In this document: in pieces, positions 8,590 through 17,548 of the stretch | Layout of the letters: each line of letters starts with the position of its first letter | Numbering within the stretch: position 1 is the stretch's first letter | Assembly: GCF_002101965.1 (NCBI RefSeq) | Contig: NZ_LQQA01000010.1 | Location: 62,001 to 126,000, forward strand | Direction of reading: 5' to 3' | Source of the DNA: Mycolicibacterium wolinskyi | GTDB lineage: Bacteria; Actinomycetota; Actinomycetes; Mycobacteriales; Mycobacteriaceae | Length of the DNA: 64,000 nucleotides | Notes under the pieces: model-generated | Told to the model about the DNA's origin: nothing | The model's database searches: none | The model's input: only the letters and a program-made list of their open reading frames with translations | Translations under genes and position numbers: made by a program

Positions 8590-8865
8590 TCAGGCCGGCT
8601 GCGCCTCGAGGACGATGCTGTCGTCGTCGACGAACACCAGGCCACCGTCGTCGACGTTGACGGCCCACCGCCGCGCCGGTCCGACGATACGCTCGCCGGC
8701 GATCTCGACCGCGGTTCCCGCGAGGTCGGCAAAATCCTCGACCACCGTGCCGTGCAATTCCTCATCGCTGCCCGGGTAGACGACCACGCGAGTATCCACG
8801 GCTATGCCACCGGCAACTTCACCAGACTCGTCACCGTTAACCCCCACGGTTACGTCTTCTGACAT
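8590..8865 (-). CDS. Small acidic conserved protein of unknown function
   Basis: A 91-residue protein with a strong ribosome site (GGGGAGG six nt before the ATG at 8865), which decides this start over a longer open frame. It is acidic and beta-rich in appearance, with repeated hydrophobic strands (TRVVVYPG, TAVEIAGERIV, RWAVNVDDGGLVFVDDDSIVLE) like a small barrel fold. No catalytic motif, signal peptide or membrane segment is seen. It is convergent with the P450, 2 bp apart, which does not suggest a joint function. Not recognised as a named family. Confidence 0.7.
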   Translation of the reverse strand: MSEDVTVGVNGDESGEVAGGIAVDTRVVVYPGSDEELHGTVVEDFADLAGTAVEIAGERIVGPARRWAVNVDDGGLVFVDDDSIVLEAQPA

Positions 8866-9239
8866 TTCGCACCTCCCCAATTGCTGACGCGTGCAACCGA
8901 GTACACCACATGCGCCCGCAATCGGCTCGTTTTCGTTGATTCCAACAGCCACACAATGCATAAGCCTCAGGCAAATTTCCAAATCGGAATATGAATGTGC
9001 GTCAGGCAAACTCGTCACAGCGGGGGGCGCCATGAGATTCGAGTCACACTCACCCCGTCGACGCCGCCATCGGCGAGTGCTTTTGAGGCAACACCAACAC
9101 GATTCGCCCACTCCGCGCTGTAGCAGTACAAGCGAGCTATACCGATTGCTGAGAACTTCTGAGGCGAACCGATGGCCGATTCGGCACAGAATTCGACCGC
9201 CCGGACGGTGACACACACCACAGTGTCGTTGGCTAGTGT
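8866..9239. other. Non-coding stretch upstream of the SDR operon
   Basis: About 370 bp with noticeably lower GC than its surroundings. It holds the promoter of the small gene on the minus strand at its left end. A 106-codon plus-strand open frame here lacks a ribosome site and family resemblance. The right end leads into the KstR-type box. I see no RNA gene or repeat in it. Confidence 0.5.
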
Positions 9240-9253
9240 TGCAACACGTTCTA
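9240..9253 (+). promoter_or_regulatory. KstR-type operator upstream of the SDR operon
   Basis: TGCAACACGTTCTA matches the published TnnAACnnGTTnnA consensus of KstR, the TetR repressor of mycobacterial cholesterol catabolism, at every fixed position. It ends 13 nt before the GTG start of the first operon gene, just ahead of the ribosome site. A perfect 12-bp palindrome GTGTTGCAACAC (9236-9247) overlaps it, so another TetR-type protein could be the true ligand. Confidence 0.6.
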
Positions 9254-9266
9254 AACGAGGAGGGCA

Positions 9267-10349
9267 GTGAGTACGCCGAAGCCGGACGCCGTACTGGTCA
9301 CCGGAGCTTTCGGGCTCGTCGGGTCGATGGTCGTCAAGACGCTCGCCGATGCCGGCCGACGCGTCGTCGCTACCGACCTCGATGTGCCCGCCAACCGCAA
9401 GGCCGCCGCCGAGCTACCGGCCGGCGTCGAAATGCGGTGGGCCGATCTGACCGACGCGGCCGCGGTCGACGCATTGGTCGCCGCGGTCTCCCCCGCCGCG
9501 ATCATCCACCTGGCGGCGATCATCCCGCCGTTCTGTTACATGCGCCGCGGGCTGGCCCGCAAGGTCAACGTCGATGCCACCGCCTCGCTGCTGCGCGCCG
9601 CCGCGGCCCAGCCCGAACCGCCCCGCTTCGTCCAGGCGTCCAGCGTGGCGGTCTACGGCGCCCGCAACCCGCATCGCATCAGCGACGTGCTGACGCCCGA
9701 CACCCCGGTCAACCCGGCGGACATCTACGGCGCACACAAGGTCGAGGCCGAGGGGCTGGTCCGGACATCCGAGCTCGATTGGCTGATCCTGCGGCTCGGC
9801 GGCGTGATGAGTTCGCAGTTCAGCGTCGACATGGACGTCGACCTCATCTCGTTCGAGAGCGTGCTGCCCGCCGACGGGCGGCTGCAGACGGTCGACGTGC
9901 GCGACGTCGCAGCCGCATTCATGGCCGCGACCACCGTCGAGACGACCCGCGAGGTGCTGCTGATCGGCGGCGACTCTGCGACGCACCGACACACGCAGTC
10001 CGTGGTCGGGTCGCAGGCGGCCGCCGCGATGGGAATCAGCGGCGGGCTTCCGATCGGCAGGTCCGGCAACCCGGACGACGACGCCGCGTGGTTCGCCACG
10101 GATTGGATGGACACGAGCCGCTCGCAGGAAGTGCTCAGATTCCAGCGCCACACCTGGCCGCAACTGCTGGCCGACACCAGGGCCAACGCGGGATGGAAGC
10201 GCTACCCGATCGGCCTGGCCGCACCGCTGATCCGCGCGTTCCTGCGGTCGAAGTCGGCCTACAAGGACTACCCCGGCGAGTACGCCGACGTGTGGAACGC
10301 CATCGACAAGAAGTGGGGCGACCACCGCCCGGACGGGGGCCCGGCATGA
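9267..10349 (+). CDS. NAD-dependent epimerase/dehydratase (extended SDR)
   Basis: A 360-residue extended short-chain dehydrogenase. The N-terminal TGAFGLVGSMV is the GxxGxxG NAD(P) site, an acidic residue after strand two (ATDLD) favours NAD, and YGAHK near 157-161 supplies the catalytic Tyr/Lys. The GTG start follows GAGGAGGG. It overlaps the next gene by 4 bp (ATGA), making it the first gene of a three-gene operon of dehydrogenases. With the KstR-type box upstream, a role in sterol or side-chain oxidation is plausible, but the substrate is not shown. Confidence 0.88.
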   Translation: MSTPKPDAVLVTGAFGLVGSMVVKTLADAGRRVVATDLDVPANRKAAAELPAGVEMRWADLTDAAAVDALVAAVSPAAIIHLAAIIPPFCYMRRGLARKVNVDATASLLRAAAAQPEPPRFVQASSVAVYGARNPHRISDVLTPDTPVNPADIYGAHKVEAEGLVRTSELDWLILRLGGVMSSQFSVDMDVDLISFESVLPADGRLQTVDVRDVAAAFMAATTVETTREVLLIGGDSATHRHTQSVVGSQAAAAMGISGGLPIGRSGNPDDDAAWFATDWMDTSRSQEVLRFQRHTWPQLLADTRANAGWKRYPIGLAAPLIRAFLRSKSAYKDYPGEYADVWNAIDKKWGDHRPDGGPA

Positions 10350-11107
10350 GCACACAGCGCGTCGCGGTGGTCATCGGCGCGGCGTCCGGAATCGGCTGGG
10401 CCAGCGCGCAGGCACTCGCAGCCGACGGCTGCCGCGTCGTCGTGGCCGACCGCAACACCGAGGGCGCGGCCGAACGGGCTGTCGAACTCGGCACACCCCA
10501 CTCGAGCAACTACGTCGACGTCACCGACGAGAACTCGGTGCAGCGGCTGTTCACCGAGGTAGGCGCCGTCGATGTCGTGGTGAACTGCGCGGGGTTCAGC
10601 AATGTCGGGCTCATCACCGACATGCCGGCCGACCAGTTCCGCGCGGTCATCGACGTATGCCTCACCGGTGGTTTCATCGTGGCCAAGCACGCCGGTGCCC
10701 ATCTGTCCGAAGGCGGTGTGCTGGTATCGATTTCGTCCCTCAACGGGCGCCAGCCCGCGGCCGGCATGAGCGCCTACTGCGCCGCGAAGGCCGGGCTGTC
10801 GATGCTGACACAGGTGGCTGCCCTGGAGATGGGGCCGCGGGGCATCCGCGTCAACGCGATCGCGCCGGGTTTCGTGCACACGCCGCTGACCGAGCCTGCC
10901 GCGATGGTGCCCGGTGTCGTCGAGGAGTACGTCGAGAACACCGCGCTGGGCCGCGCCGGCACCCCCGAGGACATCGCCGCCGCGGTGGTGTTCGTCTGCT
11001 CACCGCAGGCGTCGTGGATGACCGGCGAGGTGCTCGACCTCAATGGCGGCGCCCACCTCAAGCGCTACCCAGACGTGCTCGGACACGTCATGAAGCTGGC
11101 CCAGTGA
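10346..11107 (+). CDS. Short-chain dehydrogenase/reductase (classical SDR)
   Basis: A 253-residue classical SDR: cofactor motif GAASGIG at the N-terminus, Asp after strand two (VADRN) indicating NAD preference, the NCAG stabilising motif, catalytic Ser in SISSLNG, YCAAK as the Tyr-x-x-x-Lys pair, and the C-terminal TGEVLDLNGG common to FabG-like enzymes. Its ATG overlaps the upstream stop (ATGA) and its TGA overlaps the downstream GTG start (GTGA), so translation of the three genes is coupled. Probably oxidises or reduces a hydroxyl/keto group of the same substrate series. Confidence 0.92.
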   Translation: MSTQRVAVVIGAASGIGWASAQALAADGCRVVVADRNTEGAAERAVELGTPHSSNYVDVTDENSVQRLFTEVGAVDVVVNCAGFSNVGLITDMPADQFRAVIDVCLTGGFIVAKHAGAHLSEGGVLVSISSLNGRQPAAGMSAYCAAKAGLSMLTQVAALEMGPRGIRVNAIAPGFVHTPLTEPAAMVPGVVEEYVENTALGRAGTPEDIAAAVVFVCSPQASWMTGEVLDLNGGAHLKRYPDVLGHVMKLAQ

Positions 11108-11916
11108 ACCCCTTCGCCGGCAAGCAGGCGATCGTCACCGGCGCCGGGTCCGGTATCGGCGCGGCGCTGTGCCGCGCACTCTCCGGCGCGGGCGCACAGG
11201 TGCTGTGCACCGATATCGACGGGGAGGCCGCCGCCCGGACCGGCGACGCCCTCGGCGCGCGATCCGCTCGCCTCGATGTCACCGACGCGGCAGCCGTGCA
11301 GGCCGCCGTCGACGATGTGGTCGAGCGCGCCGGCCGGCTCGACCTGATGTTCAACAACGCGGGCATCGTGTGGGGCGGCGACACCGAGTTGCTGACGCTC
11401 GAGCAGTGGAACGCGATCATCGACGTCAACGTGCGCGGCGTCGTACACGGTGTCGCGGCGGCCTATCCCGTCATGATCCGCCAGGGCCACGGCCACATCG
11501 TCAACACCGCATCGATGGCAGGCCTGGCGGCGGCGGGCCAGCTGACGAGCTATGTGATGACCAAACACGCCGTCGTCGGGCTGTCGTTGGCGTTGCGCTC
11601 GGAAGCCGCCGCCCACGGCGTCGGCGTGTTGGCGGTGTGCCCGGCCGCGGTCGAGACACCGATCCTCGACAAGGGCGCGATCGGCGGCTTCGTGGGCCGT
11701 GACTACTTCCTGCAGGGCCAGGGCGTCAAGACGGCCTACGACGCCGACCGGCTGGCCGCGGACACGCTCCGCGCGATCGATCGCAACAAGGCGATCCTCG
11801 TCAAACCCCGTCGCGCACACGCGTCATGGGTGTTCGCGCGGCTGGCCCCCGGCCTCATGCAGCGGCTGTCGATGCGGTTCGTCGCGTCACAGCGGGCCGC
11901 GCAGGCCCGCGTCTAA
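11104..11916 (+). CDS. Short-chain dehydrogenase/reductase (classical SDR)
   Basis: A 270-residue SDR starting with GTG inside the upstream stop (GTGA). It has GAGSGIG, TDID after strand two, NNAG, a TASMAG serine and YVMTK as catalytic Tyr/Lys. Unlike its neighbour it has a longer C-terminal tail rich in Arg and hydrophobics (RLAPGLMQRLSMRF), a layout typical of mycobacterial lipid or membrane-associated SDRs. Third gene of the operon; a 28-bp gap leads to the tandem repeat downstream. Confidence 0.92.
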   Translation: MNPFAGKQAIVTGAGSGIGAALCRALSGAGAQVLCTDIDGEAAARTGDALGARSARLDVTDAAAVQAAVDDVVERAGRLDLMFNNAGIVWGGDTELLTLEQWNAIIDVNVRGVVHGVAAAYPVMIRQGHGHIVNTASMAGLAAAGQLTSYVMTKHAVVGLSLALRSEAAAHGVGVLAVCPAAVETPILDKGAIGGFVGRDYFLQGQGVKTAYDADRLAADTLRAIDRNKAILVKPRRAHASWVFARLAPGLMQRLSMRFVASQRAAQARV

Positions 11917-11944
11917 CTCGGCCACATTCCCCTCTCGTTCCCAC

Positions 11945-11994
11945 TGTCACGCCAGAGTGACGCTGAATGCCGAGTGTCACGCCAGAGTGACGCT
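11945..11994. repeat. Two tandem copies of TGTCACGCCAGAGTGACGCT, 30-bp period
   Basis: Identical 20-mers at 11945-11964 and 11975-11994. Each contains the inverted repeat GTCAC-GCCAGA-GTGAC and can form a 5-bp hairpin. They sit between the SDR operon stop and the permease start, which lies 28 bp after the second copy. They could be a double operator, a terminator pair or copies of a dispersed palindromic element. Confidence 0.85.
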
Positions 11995-12022
11995 AAGGTC
12001 AGCGCAGCAAGGGAAGGGGCCT

Positions 12023-13222
12023 ATGGACAGCCAGTTCACCGTCAGCCAGAAGCGCGCGCTGGCGGTCGTCACCGTGCTCGCGCTGTTGCTCGGCGCGTAC
12101 TTCCTGCGCACCTTCTTCATCCTGATCGTGATGGCCGCGGTGGGCGCATACCTGTTCTCGCCGCTGTACCAACGGTTTCGGCGCAGATTCGGCACCGGTA
12201 TCTCGGCCACGCTGACCGTGTTCGCGGCGGTGCTCATGGTCATCATCCCGGTGTCGCTGATCGTCTTCCTCGCGATCGTGCAGATCTCGCAGATGGTCAA
12301 CGCGGTGAGCGCGTGGGTCGCCGAAACCGACCTCAGCACGCTCGGGGACCGCACCCTGCAACTCATCAACTCGCTCGCCGCACGCGTGCCGTTCCTCGAC
12401 ATCCACGTCACGCCGGAATCGTTGCGCGGCACCATCGTCACGGTGTCGCAGCGCGTCGGCGAATGGCTGCTCGGTGTCCTGCAAGGTGCGGTCGGCGGCA
12501 TCGTCGGCGCGCTGACCGCGTCGGTCATCTTCCTGTACGTGTTCATCTCGCTGCTGGTCAACAAGGACGAGGTGGCGACCCTCATCCGCAGGCTCAACCC
12601 GCTCGGCGAGGAGATCACCGACCTGTACCTCGCCAAGGTCGGCGCCATGGTCAAGGGCACGGTCAAGGGCCAGTTCGTGATCGCGTTGTGTCAGGGCGTC
12701 GCGGGCGCGGTCTCGATCTACATCGGCGGCTTCCACGACGGGTTCTTCATCTTCGCGATCCTGCTGACCGCGCTGTCGGTCATCCCGCTCGGCGGCGGGA
12801 TCTTGTCGATCCCGTTCGGCATCGGAATGATGTTCTTCGGCAACATCATCGGCGGCATCTTCGTGGTGGTCTGGCACCTGCTGGTGGTGACCAACATCGA
12901 CAACGTGCTGCGGCCGATCCTCGTGCCGAAGGCCGCGCGGCTGGACTCCGCGCTCATGTTGCTCTCGGTGTTCGCCGGTATCGCGATGTTCGGATTCTTC
13001 GGCCTCGTGATCGGGCCGGTGCTGATGATCATCATCGTGACCACCGTCAGCGTCTACCTGGCGGTGTTCAAGGGTGTCGAGCTCGAGGCACCCGAACCCG
13101 ACAAGCCGCGCAAGAAGTTCTGGTGGCCCTTCAAACGCAGATCCGAGCCGGCTGCCGAAAGCGAACCGGAAACCGATGGCGAGGACCAGCCCGAACCGAC
13201 TACCCCACCAGTCGTTCCGTGA
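12023..13222 (+). CDS. AI-2E family transporter (PerM/UPF0118-type membrane protein)
   Basis: A 399-residue integral membrane protein with paired hydrophobic segments near the N-terminus (ALAVVTVLALLLGAYFL, FILIVMAAVGAYLF), one at about 70-90, a central soluble region, and a cluster of four or five helices from about 155 to 350, the usual AI-2E exporter profile. The C-terminal 50 residues are charged and rich in Pro/Glu. GGGAAGGGG precedes the ATG. Members export small molecules or act in Na+/H+ antiport; the cargo here is unknown. It overlaps the convergent hydrolase gene by 23 bp. Confidence 0.85.
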   Translation: MDSQFTVSQKRALAVVTVLALLLGAYFLRTFFILIVMAAVGAYLFSPLYQRFRRRFGTGISATLTVFAAVLMVIIPVSLIVFLAIVQISQMVNAVSAWVAETDLSTLGDRTLQLINSLAARVPFLDIHVTPESLRGTIVTVSQRVGEWLLGVLQGAVGGIVGALTASVIFLYVFISLLVNKDEVATLIRRLNPLGEEITDLYLAKVGAMVKGTVKGQFVIALCQGVAGAVSIYIGGFHDGFFIFAILLTALSVIPLGGGILSIPFGIGMMFFGNIIGGIFVVVWHLLVVTNIDNVLRPILVPKAARLDSALMLLSVFAGIAMFGFFGLVIGPVLMIIIVTTVSVYLAVFKGVELEAPEPDKPRKKFWWPFKRRSEPAAESEPETDGEDQPEPTTPPVVP

Positions 13223-14018
13223 GGAACTCCACGACGCGTTTGCGCGCCTCGTAGGCGGGGTGGCCGTCGACCTCGCGTACCTGGTCGGTCAGCACCGAGT
13301 GAGCTGACGGCAGGATGTCGTGCTCGTTGCCCTTCATCGAGTTGATCTCGATGACCTCGAACGCGTCGCCGAGCCTGGCCTTGAGCGTCGTGAACCGCTC
13401 ACCGGGCGCCATCCAGTCCTGGCTGAACCGCAGGCCGAGCGCGCACAGGCCGTCGTTGGCGGCCCGCTGCTCGACGATCTTGAGCTCGGCTTCCGACAGT
13501 CCCGGGTCTCGTTTGTGCTTGGGCGTCAACGGAAGCGGAAGTGACGGCTGGCTGAGCACCGGGGCCAGCACGCTGTCGTCGACGGCCGCCGCGAGCGCGA
13601 ACCCACCGGTGAAGCACTGCCCGATCACGCCGACTCCCTTGCCCGGCGTGCTCGCGTTGAGGTCACGTGCGAGCGCGCGCAGGTAGTGCGCGACGGGCCG
13701 GTCGGCGTTGGTCGCGAACGCCGCGAATTCTCTTGTCACGCAACCTTTGAGCAACACCGGTATCGCGCCGGGCCGCAATGCGGGGGCGCCGGGTGTGCCG
13801 AACAGCGACGGCGCGGCGACGGTGAACCCGTTGTCGACGAGATGGTTGCCGAGTGCCAGCACGCCGGGATGAAGACCGGGCATCTCGGGGATGAGCACCA
13901 CACCCGGGCCCTCGCCCTTGCGGTACACGTCATGGGTCTGGCCGGCGGCGGTGAACGGCGCGGCGGTCCAACCGGTGAGATCGGCTTCCGGAGCGGCCCC
14001 GGGCTTGCGAGCGGTCAT
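13200..14018 (-). CDS. Dienelactone hydrolase family protein
   Basis: A 272-residue alpha/beta hydrolase. The nucleophile elbow is GQCFTGG with Cys135, as in dienelactone hydrolases, and the probable acid and His lie in the C-terminal third (GNEHD). Strand-loop LIPEMPGLHPG provides the oxyanion region. The ATG at 14018 is preferred to the overlapping GTG three bases upstream because AAGGA then has a normal spacing. Probably cytoplasmic ester or lactone hydrolase. It is downstream of a 61-bp hairpin and convergent with the permease. Confidence 0.85.
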   Translation of the reverse strand: MTARKPGAAPEADLTGWTAAPFTAAGQTHDVYRKGEGPGVVLIPEMPGLHPGVLALGNHLVDNGFTVAAPSLFGTPGAPALRPGAIPVLLKGCVTREFAAFATNADRPVAHYLRALARDLNASTPGKGVGVIGQCFTGGFALAAAVDDSVLAPVLSQPSLPLPLTPKHKRDPGLSEAELKIVEQRAANDGLCALGLRFSQDWMAPGERFTTLKARLGDAFEVIEINSMKGNEHDILPSAHSVLTDQVREVDGHPAYEARKRVVEFLTERLVG

Positions 14019-14033
14019 CACTCATCCTTCTTG

Positions 14034-14094
14034 GCCCAACGTGAAGAAGATCGCGAGATTCTCGAGAATTCTCGCGATCTTCTTCACGTTGGGC
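14034..14094. repeat. Perfect 25-bp inverted repeat with 11-nt spacer
   Basis: Arms at 14034-14058 and 14070-14094 are exact reverse complements; the spacer TTCTCGAGAAT is itself nearly palindromic. The element fills the gap between the DUF4245 stop (14097) and the hydrolase start (14018). No U-tract follows on either strand, so it may be a U-less terminator for the DUF4245 gene or a REP-like element. Confidence 0.9.
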
Positions 14095-14096
14095 AC

Positions 14097-14729
14097 CTAG
14101 CGCTTGACGGGCAAGGGCGACTGCTTCTGCGTCGCACCCGCAAGCGTACGGTACTCATCCGTACCGCCGGCACCGGTGATCGCGATCTGCGCCGCGCCGC
14201 CGGGGCCGTTCAGCCGCGTCGTCCATACCGACTCGGGGTCGGAGCTCTCGTACACCACCCACGTCACCCCGTCGACGTCCTGCGTGCCCGACGCATACGA
14301 GTCCGGCTTCATCGAGGACACCAGCGCGGTCTCGTCGGCGTTGCTCTGCGTGAGGCTGAGGTACATGCCGCTCGGCGCGAGGTATCCGACCCGCGACAGG
14401 ACGGCCCGGCCGTGCTGGCCGTTCGGCAACGTCACGCCGCCGTCGATGCCGCCGCGGCTGCCGGAGTTCGCCTGCCAGCCCTCGGGGAGCGCGGGCAGCC
14501 GGATCGGGATCTTGAGCGCATCGGCATCGGCCTGCAGTGCGGCGGGGGCGTCGAATTCGGGCACCGGGCCGGGGCCCGGGCCACTGCCCTGGAATGAGCA
14601 CATGCCCAAGAGCCCTGCGAGGACGACACACGCCACCACCAGCGGAGCCATCGACCAGAACATGTCACGGCCGTCTTGCAGAAGCCGTGACTTCGCCGGC
14701 TTGGGCGCCGGGGTGGGCTGGGTGGTCAT
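14097..14729 (-). CDS. DUF4245 membrane-anchored protein
   Basis: A 210-residue protein with a cytoplasmic N-terminus rich in Pro/Lys, one membrane helix at about 29-45 (APLVVACVVLAGLLGMC) and an extracytoplasmic domain of beta strands ending in a mixed tail. This matches the DUF4245 family, whose M. tuberculosis member lies next to glpX as here. The ATG at 14729 gives the expected N-terminus; a longer open frame upstream has no family resemblance. Function unknown; divergent from glpX. Confidence 0.85.
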   Translation of the reverse strand: MTTQPTPAPKPAKSRLLQDGRDMFWSMAPLVVACVVLAGLLGMCSFQGSGPGPGPVPEFDAPAALQADADALKIPIRLPALPEGWQANSGSRGGIDGGVTLPNGQHGRAVLSRVGYLAPSGMYLSLTQSNADETALVSSMKPDSYASGTQDVDGVTWVVYESSDPESVWTTRLNGPGGAAQIAITGAGGTDEYRTLAGATQKQSPLPVKR

Positions 14730-14965
14730 GATTGCCAGTATCCCAGCCCGCCGACCGGGGTCATCAGCGCGGCGAACGGCCACTCGCTCGCCAACTTGAC
14801 GTCGGTTACACGATCCGCCTGCGTGACAGTGCGTGATCTGCACGAATGCACGGTTCGCAGGATCTTGCAAACGCAAACTGCTACTGGATCGATACTGATG
14901 AAACTGACGCGCTCGCTCGCATCCCGCCTCCCAATTGACGAGCCTGTTCTGGGAGAATCACCGCC

Positions 14966-15994
14966 ATGAGTCCCACGCGCGGCGAAGCCCCGGATCGAAA
15001 CCTTGCCCTTGAACTCGTCCGGGTAACCGAGGCGGGAGCCATGGCCGCGGGCCGTTGGGTCGGCCGCGGCGACAAAGAAGGTGGTGACGGGGCCGCCGTC
15101 GACGCCATGCGCGAGCTGGTCAACTCGGTTTCGATGCGCGGTGTCGTCGTCATCGGCGAGGGCGAGAAGGACAACGCCCCGATGCTCTACAACGGGGAAG
15201 AGGTCGGCAACGGCGACGGCCCGGAATGTGATTTCGCGGTCGACCCCATCGACGGCACCACGCTGATGAGCAAGGGCATGCCGAACGCGATCTCGGTGCT
15301 CGCGGTCGCCGAGCGCGGCGCGATGTTCGACCCGTCGGCGGTGTTCTACATGAACAAGATCGCGGTCGGGCCCGAAGCCGTCGACGCCATCGACATCACC
15401 GCCCCGATCGGCGAGAACGTCCGCCAGGTCGCCAAGGCCAAGGGCCTGTCGGTGTCGGACATGACCGTCTGCATCCTGGACCGCCCGCGTCACGAGCAGC
15501 TGATCGCCGACGTCCGTGACACCGGCGCCCGGATCCGGTTGATCTCCGACGGCGATGTCGCGGGTGCGATCTCGGCATGCCGTCCGCACTCCGGCACCGA
15601 CATGCTCGCCGGCATCGGTGGCACGCCGGAAGGCATCATCGCCGCCGCCGCGATCCGCTGTATGGGCGGCGCGATCCAGGCCCAGTTGGCACCCAAGGAC
15701 GACGAGGAACGGCAGAAGGCCGTCGACCGCGGCTACGACCTGGACGAGGTCCTGGTCACCGAGCACCTGGTGTCCGGCGAGAACGTCTTCTTCTGCGCCA
15801 CCGGCGTCACCGACGGTGACCTGCTCAAGGGTGTGCGTTACGCGAGCGGCGGCTGCACCACGCAGTCGATCGTGATGCGATCCAAGTCCGGCACGGTCCG
15901 CATGATCGAGGCCTACCACCGGCTGTCCAAGCTCAACGAGTACTCCGCGATCGACTTCACCGGGGACTCGTCGGCGATTCAACCCCTGCCCTGA
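14966..15994 (+). CDS. glpX: Fructose-1,6-bisphosphatase, class II
   Basis: A 342-residue GlpX-type phosphatase that converts fructose-1,6-bisphosphate to fructose-6-phosphate in gluconeogenesis. Metal and substrate motifs are [11 protein letters not shown] near 67-77 and DPIDGTT near 93-99, with GGTPEG later in the chain. It is the only FBPase class usual in mycobacteria and is needed for growth on fatty acids. fumC follows 26 bp downstream, so the two central-carbon genes are likely co-transcribed. About 235 bp of divergent promoter separate it from the DUF4245 gene. Confidence 0.97.
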   Translation: MSPTRGEAPDRNLALELVRVTEAGAMAAGRWVGRGDKEGGDGAAVDAMRELVNSVSMRGVVVIGEGEKDNAPMLYNGEEVGNGDGPECDFAVDPIDGTTLMSKGMPNAISVLAVAERGAMFDPSAVFYMNKIAVGPEAVDAIDITAPIGENVRQVAKAKGLSVSDMTVCILDRPRHEQLIADVRDTGARIRLISDGDVAGAISACRPHSGTDMLAGIGGTPEGIIAAAAIRCMGGAIQAQLAPKDDEERQKAVDRGYDLDEVLVTEHLVSGENVFFCATGVTDGDLLKGVRYASGGCTTQSIVMRSKSGTVRMIEAYHRLSKLNEYSAIDFTGDSSAIQPLP

Positions 15995-16020
15995 CAACCC
16001 ACACATCTCAAAGGGAGCAC

Positions 16021-17445
16021 ATGTCCGACAAAGCCGTCGACGCATCAGGTGAAGGCGAGTACCGCATCGAGCACGACACCATGGGTGAGGTCCGGGTTCC
16101 GGTCAACGCCCTGTGGCGGGCACAGACCCAGCGGGCCGTGGAGAACTTCCCGATCTCGTTCCGCGGTCTTGAGCGCACCCAGATCCGCGCGCTCGGGCTG
16201 CTGAAAGCGGCCTGCGCCCAGGTCAACAAGGATCTCGGTCTGCTGGCGCCCGAGAAGGCCGACGCGATCATCGCCGCAGCCGGTGAAATCGCCGACGGGC
16301 AGCATGACGATCAGTTCCCGATCGACGTGTTCCAGACCGGCTCGGGCACGAGCTCGAACATGAACACCAACGAGGTGATCGCCTCGATCGCGGCCCGCAA
16401 CGGCGTGACGGTGCATCCCAACGACGACGTGAACATGTCGCAGAGCTCCAACGACACGTTCCCCACCGCGACCCACATCGCCGCCACCGAAGCCGCTGTG
16501 CGCCACCTGATTCCGGCCCTGGAGGTGCTGCACGAGTCGCTGGCCGCCAAGGCCCGGCAGTGGCGGACCGTGGTGAAGTCGGGCCGCACGCACCTGATGG
16601 ACGCCGTCCCGGTGACGCTGGGCCAGGAGTTCGGCGGGTACGCCCGCCAGATCGAGGCCGGCATCGAGCGGGTCAAGGCGACCCTGCCGCGCTTGGGTGA
16701 GCTGGCCATCGGCGGCACCGCCGTCGGCACCGGGCTCAACGCGCCCGACGGCTTCGGCGCCAAGGTCGTCGAGGTGCTGGTCAACCAGACCGGCCTGGCC
16801 GAATTGCGCACGGCCGTGGACTCATTCGAGGCCCAGGCCGCCCGTGACGGGCTGGTCGAGGCGTCCGGCGCCCTGCGCACCATCGCGGTGTCGCTGACCA
16901 AGATCGCCAACGACGTGCGCTGGATGGGTTCGGGCCCGCTGACGGGCCTCGCCGAGATCCAGCTCCCCGATCTGCAGCCGGGCAGCTCGATCATGCCGGG
17001 CAAGGTCAATCCCGTTCTGCCGGAAGCGGTTACGCAGGTGGCGTGCCAGGTGGTCGGCAACGACGCCGCGATCGCGATGGGCGGCGCGTCGGGAGCCTTC
17101 GAACTCAACGTGTACATCCCGATGATGGCGCGCAACCTGCTCGAATCGTTCACGCTGCTGTCGAACGTGTCGAAGCTGTTCGCCGCGCGCTGCATCGACG
17201 GCCTGGTCGCCAACGAGGAGCATCTTCGTGAGCTGGCTGAGTCCTCGCCGTCGATCGTGACGCCGCTGAACTCGGCGATCGGCTACGAGGAGGCCGCCAA
17301 GGTCGCCAAGCAGGCGCTCAAGGAGAAGAAGACCATCCGCCAGACCGTGATCGACCGCGGGCTGATCGGCGACAAGCTGTCGGAGGCCGAGCTCGACAAG
17401 CGCCTCGACGTGCTCGCGATGGCCAAGGTCAAAGACGGCGACTGA
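16021..17445 (+). CDS. fumC: Fumarate hydratase, class II
   Basis: A 474-residue class II fumarase of the TCA cycle, interconverting fumarate and malate without an iron-sulfur cluster. It carries the superfamily signature [11 protein letters not shown] in the second half, the [10 protein letters not shown] and SSNDTFPTA active-site stretches, and [20 protein letters not shown] precedes the ATG. Lies 26 bp after glpX, and a perfect 18-bp hairpin follows its stop, ending the unit. Confidence 0.97.
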   Translation: MSDKAVDASGEGEYRIEHDTMGEVRVPVNALWRAQTQRAVENFPISFRGLERTQIRALGLLKAACAQVNKDLGLLAPEKADAIIAAAGEIADGQHDDQFPIDVFQTGSGTSSNMNTNEVIASIAARNGVTVHPNDDVNMSQSSNDTFPTATHIAATEAAVRHLIPALEVLHESLAAKARQWRTVVKSGRTHLMDAVPVTLGQEFGGYARQIEAGIERVKATLPRLGELAIGGTAVGTGLNAPDGFGAKVVEVLVNQTGLAELRTAVDSFEAQAARDGLVEASGALRTIAVSLTKIANDVRWMGSGPLTGLAEIQLPDLQPGSSIMPGKVNPVLPEAVTQVACQVVGNDAAIAMGGASGAFELNVYIPMMARNLLESFTLLSNVSKLFAARCIDGLVANEEHLRELAESSPSIVTPLNSAIGYEEAAKVAKQALKEKKTIRQTVIDRGLIGDKLSEAELDKRLDVLAMAKVKDGD

Positions 17446-17456
17446 CCCTTCCTCTT

Positions 17457-17500
17457 CTTACGGCGAGCAGTCCCCCGCAAGCGGGACTGCTCGCCGTAAG
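17457..17500 (+). terminator. Perfect 18-bp hairpin after fumC
   Basis: Arms 17457-17474 (CTTACGGCGAGCAGTCCC) and 17483-17500 pair perfectly around an 8-nt loop, 12 nt after the fumC stop. Only a short TGACTTTC follows, not a clear U-tract. Location supports a terminator; U-less hairpins are common in mycobacteria. It could also be a REP-like copy. Confidence 0.65.
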
Positions 17501-17548
17501 TGACTTTCTGCTCTACCGCTGAACATCCCGCACCGGCATCGTGGAACG

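Noticed and set aside
8891..9211. 106-codon frame in the gap before the SDR operon
   Set aside because: No ribosome site, unusual composition and no recognisable fold; the region looks regulatory.
9236..10345. In-frame extension of the second SDR gene back to 9236
   Set aside because: It is out of frame with the epimerase gene and Arg-rich; the SDR protein starts at 10346 with its nucleotide motif.
17483..17490. GGGACTGC as a DosR half-site before the short Acg-like gene
   Set aside because: It is one arm of the fumC terminator hairpin, and the second half does not match the DosR consensus.
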